Assembly (NCBI RefSeq): GCF_047948215.1
Contig: NC_134465.1
Location: 50,437,946 to 50,501,945, forward strand
Origin: Lycorma delicatula
Lineage: Eukaryota > Arthropoda > Insecta > Hemiptera > Fulgoridae
Length of the DNA: 64,000 nucleotides
Direction: 5' to 3'
The notes beneath the pieces are model-generated. The model was given only the letters and a program-made list of their open reading frames with translations. It was not told where the DNA came from and ran no database searches. How positions within the stretch are numbered: position 1 is the first letter of the stretch; each line of letters opens with the position of its first letter. Below, in pieces: positions 41,015 through 53,395 of this stretch. A program made the translations under genes and the position numbers.

Positions 41015-42224
41015 AGAAGCTATTTAGGACACTTGTCGCTAAACTGTTTCGAGGCTCAGTAGCCGTTTATGACACAGACATTCGGGCTTATGATTTAGGA
41101 CGACCGAATGGGGTGGTGGCGGGAGTAATGCCATGCAAATCAAAATCCTTTTGATCTGAAGATATTATACAAAAAACAGGTCAATTTAAATAATAGGAAC
41201 ACACATCTTTCTGGAATTTTTCAGTGGTAAAATTTTGTTCTGTAATAAGAGGGACATAAAATTTCAAGATTTAAAAAAACCGTAAAAATAACATTTATCA
41301 TATTTTTCCTATGTACTCGTAATACTGTATAGATATATTTTATTGACTGGAAAAAAACATTATTATTTTATCCGATCAGGTATGACAGTGAAGTTAAAAT
41401 TTTAAATTATACAAACCACTTTAATTTCTAAATGAATTTTATACTTAATATTGAAGTTTATTTTTAACATTTTAAAAATTATTTCTTTCTTTTTTTTATC
41501 GACAGTAATATACTATAATTAAATACACCTAAATACTCTATAATTATTTACAATTTTGTAAATTATTAAAGTATGCTTTTGCAATATACCTTTACGTAAC
41601 CTTGTATTTTATAAATCTTTTTATAAGCAGTCAATAAGCATTATATATTAAATTTTATTTTCTTAAAGAATTGAATATTTATATATACGAATATCGATTG
41701 TAAATTTCAATATTTCATTACAAGGTTAATTGAAGATAATTTTGTTTTAAATTTTGTTAAAATCTATTAAAAAAATAATAAATCAAATAATATTTACTTT
41801 AATTTTTTTTAATATTAAAATAAAATATTTTTATTTATAATATTAAAACATAAAATACAATAATAGAATATTAAAAACGAACAGTTAAAATTATTTGTAA
41901 TGGCTTTTAGAAGACGTCAACTCGGTGATTAGATTTGAATAAGTTAATAAATTTAAATAAATTGATTTATATCATAACCTGAAATTCCAATTATTATAAC
42001 TTGTTATATATTATTTTAATCCGGAATTAAGAAAGGACACGAAAACCCAATCTCCTTCAATAAGAATAATAAATATTGCAGTAGTAATTGATTATTCTAA
42101 ATAAAATTGTTTTTTTCTTAAGTTGATTGAGGTTATTTTAATTTTGTATCATATCGTATCACTATTGATATTGTACAAAATTTGATTTTTGAATTATTAT
42201 AAGGTATTTATTTATAATGTAGTT
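41015..42224. other. AT-rich DNA, no feature recognised
   Basis: Long AT-rich stretch. No supported gene, RNA or repeat. Confidence 0.45.
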
Positions 42225-42705
42225 TATCAGTAAAAAAAAAAAAAAATCCCTTTCAGCTCGCCGGAAGGCGGAGGTAGTTTTCACCTGTACTAAATAGGGG
42301 ATAAAAGAGATTTCCACCTTAAAGTTAAGAAAAACTTCATTCAATACGACATTGATTGCATGTGAAAAAAAAGTTTCACATGTTTAGCATAGAAATCCCA
42401 TTTTCTTAGAATTCCTGGAACATTTTGATCAATCCTTTCCGTAAGGGTTGGTCATATCAAAAATTGTTTCAGACAAACGTTTTAGGTAATATTTAGAAGA
42501 CTAACGATCACCTTAAACCGATTCGTTACTTTGCTTATTAAGGTAGGTATGGTTTTTTTGTCTTCAAAACTCCATTTTTTCATTCCCTCGACTAACGGTT
42601 GATGATAACAAAAAACTTTACTTATATAAGTTTTAGGCTCTTATCCAAAGAATAATAAGATCTTTAAACGAATTCGATATTTTACTTAATAAGATGTTAT
42701 AGCGA
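42225..42705 (-). repeat. Family F repeat
   Basis: A run, 'cgccggaaggcggaggta', the CATGTGAAA/TTTCACATG stem (42359-42382), 'ccgtaagggttggtcatatc', 'agaagactaacgatcacctt'. It abuts the transposase fragment that follows, so F may be flanking sequence of that transposon. Confidence 0.65.
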
Positions 42706-42707
42706 TA

Positions 42708-42926
42708 TTATATTTTTTCGAAAAAGTCACCCTTTTTCCACCCCCATGGTCCGATTTTGGTCGTTGACCGAGATTTTGGGTTGAATCGTTTGAAGCGACG
42801 TGTTATGTTATTTTTGTGCGGCGGATCTCTTCCGAATTCACGTCGAAACGCACGTTGAACTAAAATTACGGTTTTTAATTCGGCCATCAGTAAAACACAC
42901 CTTGATTTGTCATTATCCGAGAACAA
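42708..42926 (-). pseudogene. DUF4817-type HTH fragment of a transposase
   Basis: The 72-codon minus-strand frame contains VLLMAELKTVILVQRAFRRE followed by FGRDPP and NITRRFKRF. This is the pattern of the N-terminal helix-turn-helix region (DUF4817) found in many arthropod mariner-like transposases (K-V--VQR-FR--y---PP----i--w---F). The helix-turn-helix would bind transposon ends. Only the N terminus is present; the frame then runs into family F sequence. Inactive remnant. Confidence 0.7.
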
Positions 42927-42959
42927 AGTAACTCGCTTAACTCACCGCAACAACAATAC

Positions 42960-44317
42960 AAGAACTGACGTTGTGGTTACAACTGCTGATAAACAAACTT
43001 TTGGGTTGTAGGCTTTCAGGGATACCAATACAACTCTAGAAATTTCCCTACAATCTTCGTATGAATTACTAAAACCGCACCATTCTTTTAAGATAACTCT
43101 GTATATAGATTTCGATTTTTACGTCATCAAAATTCATTTAATTTTTAATAAGGCAGCATAAAAGAAAAGGTTAAATTATAAATAAAGAAGTTTTAAAAAA
43201 AATAATTTTAGAGAGGCAGTTCTAAAAGGATTGTTTTATATATTTGGAAAATAATTTGCTAAAAAATAAAATGGGGAAATAAATAAATAATTTGTTACAT
43301 ATCTACAATAGAAGTAAATACATGTTGAATTATTTGAGTTCTGTGTTGATATCTACCGGCTTGGATATGTAAACCTCGGCTGAAGTAGTGGGAATTGATT
43401 AAATTTAGGAAGGAGTAGATACATAAAATTTATGATAAATTATATTTGATAAGCAGGAACTGGTAAGCGTCAAGTATTACCAGTTGCAGATATTTCTAAA
43501 GACAATTTTAGGGCAAAGTTCACTGATTTTATGTTTTGACACCTACTAGTGCAAAAATTCCTTTTTTTGGATCGGGGAATCGATTAAAAAAGGTATATCG
43601 ATATCGTTAAGAAAATAGATTGCATTTTCCGGTTGATTTTCTGAGAATAACGATATTTTGAATTTTATGAAAAATATAATCCAGGTAAGTTTTCTAACAG
43701 CAAATCGGTCTGATAGAACTCTAGAAAAACGCATATTTCTATAAATATAATAATATTTTATAATAAATATTTACTAATATTTGTATTTTTATTATAATAA
43801 TATTTTATATTTATATTAACTATAAATATAATAATATTTGAAAGACGTTCTAATAAAAATCAAGGTTTCTTCATAAACTTAATTATTTAAATTACAGCTT
43901 TTATTTATTTTTCTAATATAAATTTTTATATAAATTTTATGAGTAAAAAATAATATTAATATATAAATTAAAAACATTTAAAAATTATAAAAATTATTTC
44001 TGGTTTGAAATTTCTATTTATTGATTACTACTTTTTTATTTGTTAATTTATTTTTCGTACAGCATTTATTTATAAAAAGCTTGTCTCGCAAAAACAATTT
44101 AATTAACTTATATTAATATTCATATAATATATAGGTTAATATTTTTTTTATTTTATTTTTATTATTAAATGTTATTACTCTGATAATTAAATAAACTTGT
44201 TAAAAGATTTCGTCATTAAATATTTGTTATTTATGCATTTTTAACCTTTAAATATATATTATTTTTCCTTACGTGTGTGTTGCAATCTGTTCAACTAGTG
44301 AATAATATGCCTCCTCC
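42960..44317. other. AT-rich DNA, no feature recognised
   Basis: 43090-43110 ('aactctgtatatagattt') resembles the end of family E at 54710. Otherwise nothing supported. Confidence 0.4.
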
Positions 44318-44521
44318 CTACTACGACCCAGTTAGACCCGATCATTTCTAAGATGAGTGGTTAATTGAACCCCAGCCATCAAAGTACACCGGTATCCATT
44401 GCCCAGTATTTATATCCGTATAAAAGCAATTAGGATTTGAACCTCAGAACCTTCGATTTCGAAAATCAGCTGTTAAACATCTGATTTGATACAAGTTAAC
44501 TATAGACCAGCACGGTGGGCT
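44318..44521 (-). mobile_element. SINE-A2 copy
   Basis: The plus strand shows 'gagtggttaattgaacccca', 'aggatttgaacctcagaacc', 'aaaatcagctgttaaacatc' and the head complement 'ctatagaccagcacggtggg'. Shares the AGCTGTTAAA insertion with 17103-17352. Tail truncated. Confidence 0.65.
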
Positions 44522-44539
44522 ATATATTATAAAATTTTT

Positions 44540-45185
44540 TTTTGTGTTGTGAGGGAGGTGGACATGCATTTACGTACGGAGTGTCGGGCTCCCACTAGTG
44601 GTCTTATCCAATCGCCATCACCAGACTACCGACTAAAATCACCCCGTTGTCCTTCTATCTTAGCCTGAGAAGGCCGCTACCTAATTTTCACCTAGCTAAG
44701 GACTATCCAGATACGCCCTTCTCAGTCCTGAGAATGATCCCGACGAATTTGGTCACACTCTACCAGGTGCTCGGGTTACGGAGAATCATCGTAACCACGT
44801 TGTGGAGACTCACTGCTCCGAAATCCTCGATCTGCCGCCTACCGAGCATATTTGAAAAAGGCGTGCTTTGTATCCGGGGGAATAGAGGCAGTTGGGGGAC
44901 GGTTTCCCTACGGGACCTATGACCCGTTGGGTCACGTAGTACTCCATCTCTCCATGCCGCTGCTCTGTCCACGGTTTGATAAGAAGAATAAGCCTTACGG
45001 TCCATCATCATCTGGTCACGTGATCCTAGATCTTTTGTCAGGATAGGAACGTGCGAGTTTGTTCCTCCTCGGCAATGGTCTACCGGTCTTCGCCTGTCCG
45101 TCGCCTCCTGTAAGCCGCCTGGCGCTCCCTTGCCAAAAGAGCTATGCGTATAACGCCGGCAACCACCAGAACGGTAGGCCCGAAT
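44540..45185 (-). mobile_element. GC-rich R1-like LINE 3' segment
   Basis: A GC-rich island. The T run (44532-44540) at the low end is its A tail. The minus strand near 45155-45085 reads ALLARERQAAYRRRRTGED, an Arg/Glu-rich tail typical of R1-clade C termini. The remaining ~550 bp would be 3' UTR. ORFs on either strand here show no other domain. Confidence 0.5.
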
Positions 45186-45374
45186 AATTATGATAACTAT
45201 AATTATGATAAAAAACGCTTTGTAGGAAAAAGTATTTTTGCATGAAGAAATGTGGAATTATTAATATTAAAAATTTCTATTAATGGATGTAAATAAATTT
45301 AAAAATCCTGAAAGAAGTCAATTAATATTTTTAAATAATAACCGGGTTAATAAAATTAATTATATTTTATAAAC

Positions 45375-45594
45375 CAGTTTTTTTTCCTAACTACCTCTCC
45401 GTGACGGGTCCGCAATGAAGCAAGTAGGGTCGCATGGTCGCATCAGGAGAGGTGTTCTTCTGACTAACGGGCCTCCCTACCTGCCGGCTGTACGTCCGGC
45501 ATGGCAGGTCAGTCCGTATCGTCCTGGTCGCTTTTTTTTTTATATGCGTCCATTTTCCTCTGGCGTATCGAAAGGCCTTTCAACGTTGACCCTC
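45375..45594. other. GC-rich segment with T runs, possible retroposon end
   Basis: T runs at 45379-45387 and 45532-45540 around a GC-rich sequence (CCGGCTGTACGTCCGGCATG). It resembles a truncated LINE 3' end, but I see no second copy. Confidence 0.3.
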
Positions 45595-45832
45595 CAGGTT
45601 GATGAAGTGGTGAACGCGTCTTCCCAAATCATCAGTTGAATTGGAAGTCGAGACTTCCAGCGTTCAAGTTCTAGTGAAGTCAGTTTTTTTTTTACACGGA
45701 TTTGAATACTAGATCGTGGATACCGGTGTTCTTTGGTGGTTGGGTTTCAATTAACCACACATCTCAGGAATGGTTGAACTGAAACTGTACAAGACTACAC
45801 TTCATTTACACTCATACATATCATCCACGATC
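45595..45832 (+). mobile_element. SINE-A copy, tail missing
   Basis: Head 'aggttgatgaagtggtgaac' (A box mutated), B box GCGTTCAAGTTCTAG, body up to 'catacatatcatcc', then a break. Confidence 0.75.
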
Positions 45833-47349
45833 GTATGTTGGGGTGTTCGCTGCTCTGTATTATTCGACTTCACTGCGGTTGTTCGTGTGCGTAAATATTT
45901 GTTTTTGCCGTCTCCTGTTTGCGTCTATCAGTCGGACCAATCCCGGCTTTCTTCTTCTTCTTTCATTTTGAGGATCTGTGTAACATATCGCTGTATTTTC
46001 AGCCAATTTTCCTGTTTTCTTACCGTATAAACCAGTTAGTTATGCAATTATGATGCTAACCAAATCGATCATTATTACAAAATACTAATTTTTATTCAAT
46101 TATATTTACGAAAACTTGTAAAAAAAAAATCCCCATATCTTGAAAATGAAATATTTGATTTTTACTTTACAAACAATTATGGAATTGAAAACAAAAAAAC
46201 GATGACCCATACTGACAAAGTGCTTCACCAAGTAAGAACACTATTTCGGGTAGGTGATTCTACAACTAAAAATAAAAAAAACATGTCGACGAAGTTGGCA
46301 GGGGTGAACCTGCCAACTTCACCCCTGAGAAACTAAGGCTTTACTTCGAAAATTATTTTCTGGGATAATTTAAAACTTCCTATTTTACAAAAATTTGCGA
46401 AAATACGGGTTTAGTTGCAAAATATGCCCCCTAATCACTTTTTCAAATCCTTATGTTTAATTTTAAAGTAATACATTGTAAGAATCAAATAATTTCATTA
46501 TTAACGTATAACCTTCATCATTCTGTAGTAAAACGTTTTATTAATTTACAGTCGAGTCTTACCAAAGGCCAGTTTTAAGAAATCTTTTTAATTTATAAAT
46601 AACTTACCCGTATGAGATTCAAGGGCATTCCCGCCCCCTGCCAAATTGCAATGCAGTATTGAAGCAACGTTGTGAATGTACAAAATAGATTTAATTATAT
46701 TTATAACTGAAATCTTTATTTTAATTCTATAAACTGCACAATGAAATGTTTTAACTTCATAGTCAGATACTTGAGTTGTTGTTTCCATTTAAATCCATTA
46801 TCTCTACTATTATACCAAATTACGTAAGTTTTTCTGAGAAGGCATACTTGAAAGCATCACATAAATCTGTTAATTTTATATACCGTTGAATGAGCTTAGA
46901 TTTTTTTTTTTTTAATATAAATTAGAAGATAAGCCGTTTGAGTATGGAGAAGAAGATAATCCTCAGTTATTTTTTTATAATTTAAAATAATTTAATGTAT
47001 ATCAAATCATAATTTCTAGTTCTGCGGATCGGAAAATGTAATCCCAAAGAAATAAAAAAAAAAATCAGAATCGTGTAATCCATAAATCATAATATTTTTC
47101 AACTTTCAAAGTAAACTGTTATTTGGTTGAAATTTACGTTAAATATTTACGTAAATGATAAATAGAATTGCGGAAAATACTATACAAAAGTTTGGATAAA
47201 CTTATAGTCCAATGGTGCTTAATTTAAATTTCTAAGTACACAGAAACAAATACATAATTAGTTTTTTTCTAATTACCTTCTCTTTCGTCTTTCTAACGTG
47301 TTTTTGGACAGAATTGACAATTAAAGAGCCCTTGTTTTCTGCCATCTTC
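45833..47349. other. No gene recognised
   Basis: Mixed AT-rich DNA. 46285-46330 holds a short inverted pair (GTTGGCAGGGGTGAA and CTGCCAACTTCACCCC). No coding or RNA evidence. Confidence 0.4.
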
Positions 47350-47802
47350 TGATCACTACTGAAAAAACAGCTAAACCGTTTTCATATTTTTATCATCGAC
47401 TAAACTAGAAAAGGGTACAAAAAAGGAACGTTCCGTACACAAACGGAGTAAAAAAATTACCTTCACCAGTACGCCAGGCTTGGCACTGCGTGAGCGACAG
47501 TGCTCTCTCTCTCTCTCTCTCTCCCTCTCCCTCTCCCTTGCAGCTTCCTATATGCGCATTCGCACAACAACCAAACACCATGCCGCTGGTACTGTGAAGC
47601 GCACAGTTCCACACGAAGGTATTTGTATCTTTTTCATAAACTGGGGAATGGTTATTGACATTAAGTTTGACGATTATATATTGTACAAGTATAAAGGAAG
47701 AATTAAAGAAGAAAGACTCATTATATTAAATGTTATCGATAATATAAAGTGGAAGTAGAGGGATACTGCAGTTCCACAGTGCTTATACTCGAGCCGCCTC
47801 TG
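47350..47802 (-). mobile_element. Family H (hAT-like) element, second subfamily
   Basis: Ends at 47802 with CTCGAGCCGCCTCTG (reverse complement CAGAGGCGGCTCGAG). The interior matches 62739-63163 in reverse, including 'aaaccgttttcata', 'aacgttccgtacacaaacgg' and 'gttccacacgaagg'. A TC microsatellite at 47503-47530 replaces the 'gagagagcactgtcg' region. Non-coding. Confidence 0.65.
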
Positions 47803-48036
47803 AAAAGTTTACATTTTACTGTATTTTTACAAAAGATGTTCGAAGTGATGCACTTTTGAATTCGAGTAATGAAATTCAAAAGTGCTTGATTAAGTCACAT
47901 AATGCAGAATGTTGTTGTCAATGGTGTCCATTTTTTATTGAATTTTTCCCTTTAATTAATCGGTCGTATGGGAATTTGATTCTCAAACTCATAGCCTTAG
48001 AGGAAAAAATTAAAGTAAAACAGTATAAAATTCAAT

Positions 48037-48309
48037 ATGTCAACCTCAGCCCGCGCAAAATCCACCCGGAAATATAAATTACGTATATCTTTGGAAAGGG
48101 AAGGTTATGGGACACACACAGATACCCCGGTGTCCGATGCAGAGCAAGCGAGACTGTTTCGGGAGCGTCGCAAAGCTGGCACGGCGTTATCAGTATTAAA
48201 TAGTACGACACCTACGGCGGGAGCATCTCTACCGCTGCTTATTAGGCCTTATGTCTCTTACTTCTTATATCACAGATCAATGTTGAATAAAATTGTCGAC
48301 GAATATTAG
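48037..48309 (+). CDS. Small ORF of unknown function (90 codons)
   Basis: Open from ATG at 48037 to TAG. The product starts basic (MSTSARAKSTRKYKLRISLE) and contains SDAEQARLFRERRKAG, a charged motif of the kind found near the N termini of several arthropod transposon proteins. The second half is hydrophobic and Ser/Thr-rich. GC content is higher than its flanks. No second copy is in the window and no splice context was recognised. It could be an exon-like fragment of a transposon ORF or chance. I do not assign a function. Confidence 0.3.
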   Translation: MSTSARAKSTRKYKLRISLEREGYGTHTDTPVSDAEQARLFRERRKAGTALSVLNSTTPTAGASLPLLIRPYVSYFLYHRSMLNKIVDEY

Positions 48310-48527
48310 TCGAAATAAATATCTTGCACCTCATAGTGTCTGTTTTATGTTAAAATTAAATTTAGTACGCAATGTCTGGTTTTTATTTCAATCCGATACA
48401 TTAAAAGTGACTCGCTGATAAACAGACCGATCAGTTTATTTGTAGAGTTGGCCAAATGAAGAAACTAAAATTTTCCATTGGAAACTTTCAGTTTTGTTCA
48501 AAAAATACGATGGTGGCTCTCCCATTT

Positions 48528-49390
48528 GACTGTACATCCCAACCCCGTAGGGGAAGATACCCACCTAGTGACGTTCCGGTCGCCACACCACCCCCCCCCC
48601 CACGTTCCTAGCTCTGTTGGGCTTTAACGGGAGTTATCTATCGTCCTCTGACTTATTATATCTCATAGTAATAAGCCTGGCCTATTGAATGCCACCGATG
48701 TAAATGCCTCGGTAGACATTTGCATCGGTGATTTATTAAATCAGCGTTTGCTTTCGTTATAGGCCTCGTCCGGACATCTTGAATGTCCTACGTCGTATCT
48801 CTATGAACTAGCTAACTGAGCTCGCGGAAGCGCGAATCCCGCGCCTAGTTCTACTTATTATGAACCAATTACGTGAATGTCTCGTAATTCGAGGCAAATT
48901 AACATACCACACCACCAAAGATGTTGATCGCAGCAACGAAATTTAGTCCTAGTTCCCTTAGTGAACTAACTTAGGTTAAATTATGGACTCCGGTCTGGTC
49001 CACTAGGGAGAGGCGAACAGACCTCCTAATCCCACTCGGCTCCATCGCTGAGTCCCGCGTGACATTCACCTCAGTAAACCATCGTCGAGATGCCGCTACA
49101 CCTCACGGCTCCATTATATCCCATACCCATTGGCAGTACAGTCGCCGTTCCGCCAACAGCGTTTACAATTATAATCACCACTTGTCTAACTAATCCTGGC
49201 TCGTTGCCAAAGGACCTACCTTCGGCCAGTCAAATTGTCCTGGCGGTCCCTAGCCATCCGGGTTCCTACTCTAACCATTTAACTTTACAGATAAATTGGT
49301 CTGTACCTCGGAGGAACTTTATCGAAGGTCTATAACGTGTCACGCTAAACCAACGGCCGTGCGCCCTGGACACAGCCCCACCCGATTTTT
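48528..49390 (-). mobile_element. R1-like LINE 3' region, longer copy
   Basis: 48530-48780 matches 39164-39397 ('acatcccaaccccgtagggg', 'gggctttaacgggagttatc', 'tcatagtaataagcctggcc', 'catttgcatcggtgattta'). A further ~600 bp of GC-rich sequence (to about 49390) has no copy elsewhere and no clear coding content on the minus strand, so it is probably UTR. A C run (48589-48601) is simple sequence. Confidence 0.55.
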
Positions 49391-49395
49391 TTTGT

Positions 49396-50160
49396 TTTAC
49401 TTTGAAGTAGTTTTTAAATAGCTCAAGGTCCATACATTGAATCCCTGATTTCTACAATTTATTTAATATAACTGGATAAGGAACTATATTAAAAAAAAAG
49501 AAAAAAAGTTAGTTAAGATAAGGAACATAACTAAAGTTTTAATATCTTTGTTGTAATTACCAGGGGAAATTGTATAGGTTTCGTTTCTTGATTTCATCAT
49601 GTTACACTCTTGAATAAATAGTTTATGTAATCTGTAGTACGAAAATTAAAAAGAACTTGTCACGGATTATTCAACGCGTATTAAATTAATAACACTCTAA
49701 ATTTATTTTATAATTCAATTTACATTTGTAAAATGAATAAAAGTGGTCGATGACTTAAGCAAAAATAATAATTTGCGTAAAATGCCGGGAAAGAATAAAG
49801 AAAAATGAAAGTTAATTTCATCATGTTAAATAACTGGTAAACTAGACATTTATCTGTTTATACACACGTACGTTTTGTTTATTTGTGTCATTTTAACTAA
49901 GCTATTTATTAATTGTGTTATTACGCTTGTTTTCAATAGTTTATGTCGTCATCTATTGTTATCGCTGTATCTTGTAAATTAAATACTCGTATATTTAAAC
50001 AATTAATAAACATACTATGAAAATAATTTAAAAAAATTTTTTTTTATTAATTTTGCTGAGCTTAAATAGTATATACGAGAAAATAATACCGATATGTATA
50101 TCGTATTGTTTCACATACAGCAATTTGTTGATTTACATAAATTTATCCTAGTATTTTTTT
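49396..50160. other. AT-rich DNA, no feature recognised
   Basis: No supported feature. Confidence 0.4.
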
Positions 50161-50640
50161 TATGTTTGTGATATATATCGGGCGGCGTATTGCTATGCAC
50201 ATAAGCTGACGGCTGGCTTACCACGCTATCCTGAACAACTTCTGACAACATACTACATACATGTACTATGTAAGTATACGGAGCTATACGAGATACTTTC
50301 ATAACGGAACGAATATCTGTCTAACTGTTCCACTCACTCATCCTATCTATCTATCTCTCTCGCACACAATATGCATAGCTATATCCCGCCCGCTATACAA
50401 TAAGTGAACTAAAGGTTCCCGCTGTCTTTGTCAACCTAACTCTCGGCTGGCTTGTGCGGGATGGGCGAGCGGGGTTTGTTGTACGTGTACGATCTATCCA
50501 AATGACTTCATCCGATTACTAATAACATTACACATTTGTAAATAAATGCAAACGCAACAGACTAATAAAATACAATGACTAGTACGCTAGACTAAGCAGT
50601 TGGCGTGGGGCAAACTGTCAGCTCATGTATTGTAAAGTAA
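50161..50640. other. Moderate-GC unassigned block
   Basis: Sequence such as 'cgggcggcgtattgctatgc', 'atatcccgcccgctatac' and 'gtgcgggatgggcgagcggg' stands out from AT-rich flanks. It may be an unrecognised repeat. No ORF worth calling. Confidence 0.3.
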
Positions 50641-50697
50641 GAGATATAATATACACGGCTGTTTTGATAGAAGAGTTTTATTGTTTTATTTTTTATT

Positions 50698-52230
50698 TTT
50701 TGTCTTCAGTCATTTGACTGGTTTGATGCAGCTCTCCAAGATTCCCTATCTAGTCCTAGTCGTCTCATTTTAGTATAGGGTATACTGAAATGATATACTG
50801 GATGTAGAGGGTCTACATCCTACATCTATAACAATTTGCTTTACATAATCCAAACGTGGCCTGCCTACACAAGTTTTCCCTTCTCCCTGTCCTTCAAATA
50901 TTAAAGCGACTATTCCAGGATGCCTTAGTATGTGGCCTACAAGTCTGTCTCTTCTTTTAACTATATTTTTCCAAATGCTTCTTTCTTCATCTATTTGCCG
51001 CAATACCTCTTCATTTGTCACTTTATCCACCCATCTGATTTTTAACATTCTTCTATAGCACCACATTTTAAAGGCTTCTAATCTTTTCTTCTCAGATACT
51101 CCGATCGTTCAAGTTTCACTTCCATATAAAGCGACACTCCAAACATACACTTTCAAAAATATTTTCCTGACATTTAAATTAATTTTTGATGTACACAAAT
51201 TATATTTCTTACTGAAGGCTCGTTTCGCTTGTGCTATTCGGCATTTTATATCGCTCCTCCTTCGTCCATCTTTAGTAATTCTACTTCCCAAATAACAAAA
51301 TTCTTCTACCTCCATAATCTTCTCTCCTCCTATTTTCACATTCAGCGGTCCATCTTTGTTATTTCTACTACATTTCATTACTTTCGTTTTGTTCTTTTTT
51401 TATTTTCATGCGATAGTTCTTCCGTAGGACTTCATCTATGCCGTTCATTGTTTCTTCTAAATCCTTTTCACTCTCGGCTAGAATTACTATATCATCAGCA
51501 AATCGTAGCATCTTCATCTTTTCACCTTGTACTGTTACTCCGAATCTAAATTGTTCTTTAACATCATTAACTGCTAGTTCCATGTAAAGATTAAAAAGTA
51601 ACGGAGACAGGGAACACCCTTGTCGGATTCCCTTTCTTATTACGGCTTCTTTCTTATGTTCTTCAATTGTTACTGTTGCCGTTTGGTTCCTGTACATGTT
51701 AGCAATTGTTCTTCTATCTCTGTATTTTAACCCTAATTTTTTTAAAAATGCTGAACATTTTATTCCAGTCTACGTTATCGAATGCCTTTTCTAGGTCTAT
51801 AAACGTCAAGTATGTTGGTTTGTTTTTCTTTAATCTTCCTTCTACTATTAATCTGAGGCCTAAAATTGCTTCCCTTGTCCCTATACTTTTTCTAAAACCA
51901 AATTGGTCTTCTCCTAACACTTCCTCCACTCTCCTCTCAATTCTTCTGTATAGAATTCTAGTTAAGATTTTTGATGCATGACTAATTAAACTAATTGTTC
52001 AGTGTTCTTCACATTTATCTGCCCCTGCTTTCTTTGGTATCATTACTATAACACTTTTTTTGAAGTCTGACGGAAATTCCCCTTTTTCATAAATATTACA
52101 CACCAGTTTGTATAATCTATCAATCGCTTCCTCACCTGCACTGCGCAATAATTATACAGGTATTTCGTCTATTCCAGTTTTATTGAACGAGTCGTTTTTA
52201 AGAGCAACTTTACATTCATTTTGTTTATAA
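50698..52230 (-). mobile_element. LINE-1 (RTE-like) copy, longest in the window
   Basis: 3' end GTCTTCAGTCATTTGACTGG at 50701. Minus-strand pieces in order: TGIDEIPV-LL (about 52180-52145), then KSVIVMIPKKAGADKCEEH (about 52058-52000). RT motif A follows (FIDLEKAFDNVDW, about 51805-51770). Motif B is QGCSLSPLLFNLYMELAV at about 51630-51580, and motif C is FADDIVILAE (about 51505-51475). Then YGSET (51120) and the C-terminal RWVDKVTNEEVLRQIDEERS block. Frameshifts and stops split the frame at about 51720, 51380, 51109 and 50815. Near 50778-50820 a short inverted duplication disrupts the 3' coding end. Inactive but informative for the family. Confidence 0.85.
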
Positions 52231-52369
52231 TTACATTTACCGCGGTAGATTTCAATGCTAATTTGATCGTAGAACAAAAGAAATTTGTGCTGAAGTTCGA
52301 GAAAAAGTTTGTGACAATAGAAAAGTGTCTTATTATTAGATTCAAAAAGGACTTCACAACTTTAAAAGT

Positions 52370-52830
52370 ATATTAACTTTATTGAGATTACGTTCAGATT
52401 CAATTGAGGTCTCATTTTGTAGAAAAACACATCAACAATCCCTTTGATTTTCTATGCTTCCATTTGTTGTGATGCAACACACATTACATCTGAAGTCGAT
52501 TTCATTCTAGACTGTAGTTAGCAAATCGGACGTTACCTGTATAGCTGCGGCGTTAATTTGAAGTCTTTGCTCAACAAGATCAGCAGACAAAGGCGGTATA
52601 CCCGATCTTTTATGAAACCCCCAGAGAAAAAATCTAGCGGAGTCAAATCTGTGCAGCGAGGTTGTCGTAGATTAGAACTTCACTATCGATCCATCGAATT
52701 GGGATGCGTCCTCGTCAAGTTATCATACTTGCCAGAGGGTCTGCTAGCAACGCCCCTCGATACAATTGGTCTCTGTATTAAAATAATGAACTGTCGCTTG
52801 TTGAGCATTTCGATAGGCTTGACATTTTGA
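52370..52830 (-). pseudogene. Mariner-like (DUF4817-type) transposase C-terminal relic
   Basis: With in-frame stops, the minus strand retains the pattern DL-P-FFL-GF-KD of the terminal catalytic block (about 52645-52595). It is followed by sequence equivalent to 'LP-DLVE--------AI-VTSDLL--VWNEIDFRLDVC' (about 52590-52460). The final catalytic acidic residue region is therefore present, but the N terminus and most of the catalytic domain are absent. Same broad family as 34545-35060 and 42708-42926. Confidence 0.55.
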
Positions 52831-53157
52831 TAAAGCCAACGTAAAATCACTTTATTTTTCACATTTATGACATTATATTGTTATTATTCTTGATAATGGT
52901 ATAATTTTAAGGAGTTATGTCAGTTCAACTACAAATATTACGGTTGTCATGTAATTTATCATCTATTATTTTCTTTCTGTTTATGTATTAATAAATAATG
53001 ATAATTATCTTGGTAGTTTAAAACCGGTTATTTGATTTGTTTTTCTGGGTGGTAATTTATAAACCTATTTTTAAAATGTTATGTAATGTATTTAACTGCT
53101 GTTTAATGATTTTTTTATACTCTCCCTTTACGTAAAAATGTTAATTTAAAAAAAATG

Positions 53158-53159
<2 letters not shown>
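52831..53159. other. AT-rich DNA, no feature recognised
   Basis: No supported feature. Confidence 0.4.
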
Positions 53160-53195
<36 letters not shown>

Positions 53196-53211
53196 GAGAG
53201 AAAAATACATG

Positions 53212-53240
<29 letters not shown>
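53160..53240. repeat. (CA)n(GA)n compound microsatellite
   Basis: CA run 53160-53190, then GAGA tracts to 53240. Confidence 0.95.
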
Positions 53241-53242
<2 letters not shown>

Positions 53243-53287
53243 TATTATAGACCTTATAGACCTTATTATATCAAGTTATATTTTTTC

Positions 53288-53339
53288 TTATATATATATA
53301 TATATATATATATGTTCAACGTAACAAGAGAAATGTGTG

Positions 53340-53394
<55 letters not shown>
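53288..53394. repeat. (TA)n microsatellites
   Basis: Two TA tracts (53288-53313 and 53344-53393) separated by 'gttcaacgtaacaagagaaa' and TGTGTGGTG. Confidence 0.95.
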
Positions 53395-53395
<1 letters not shown>

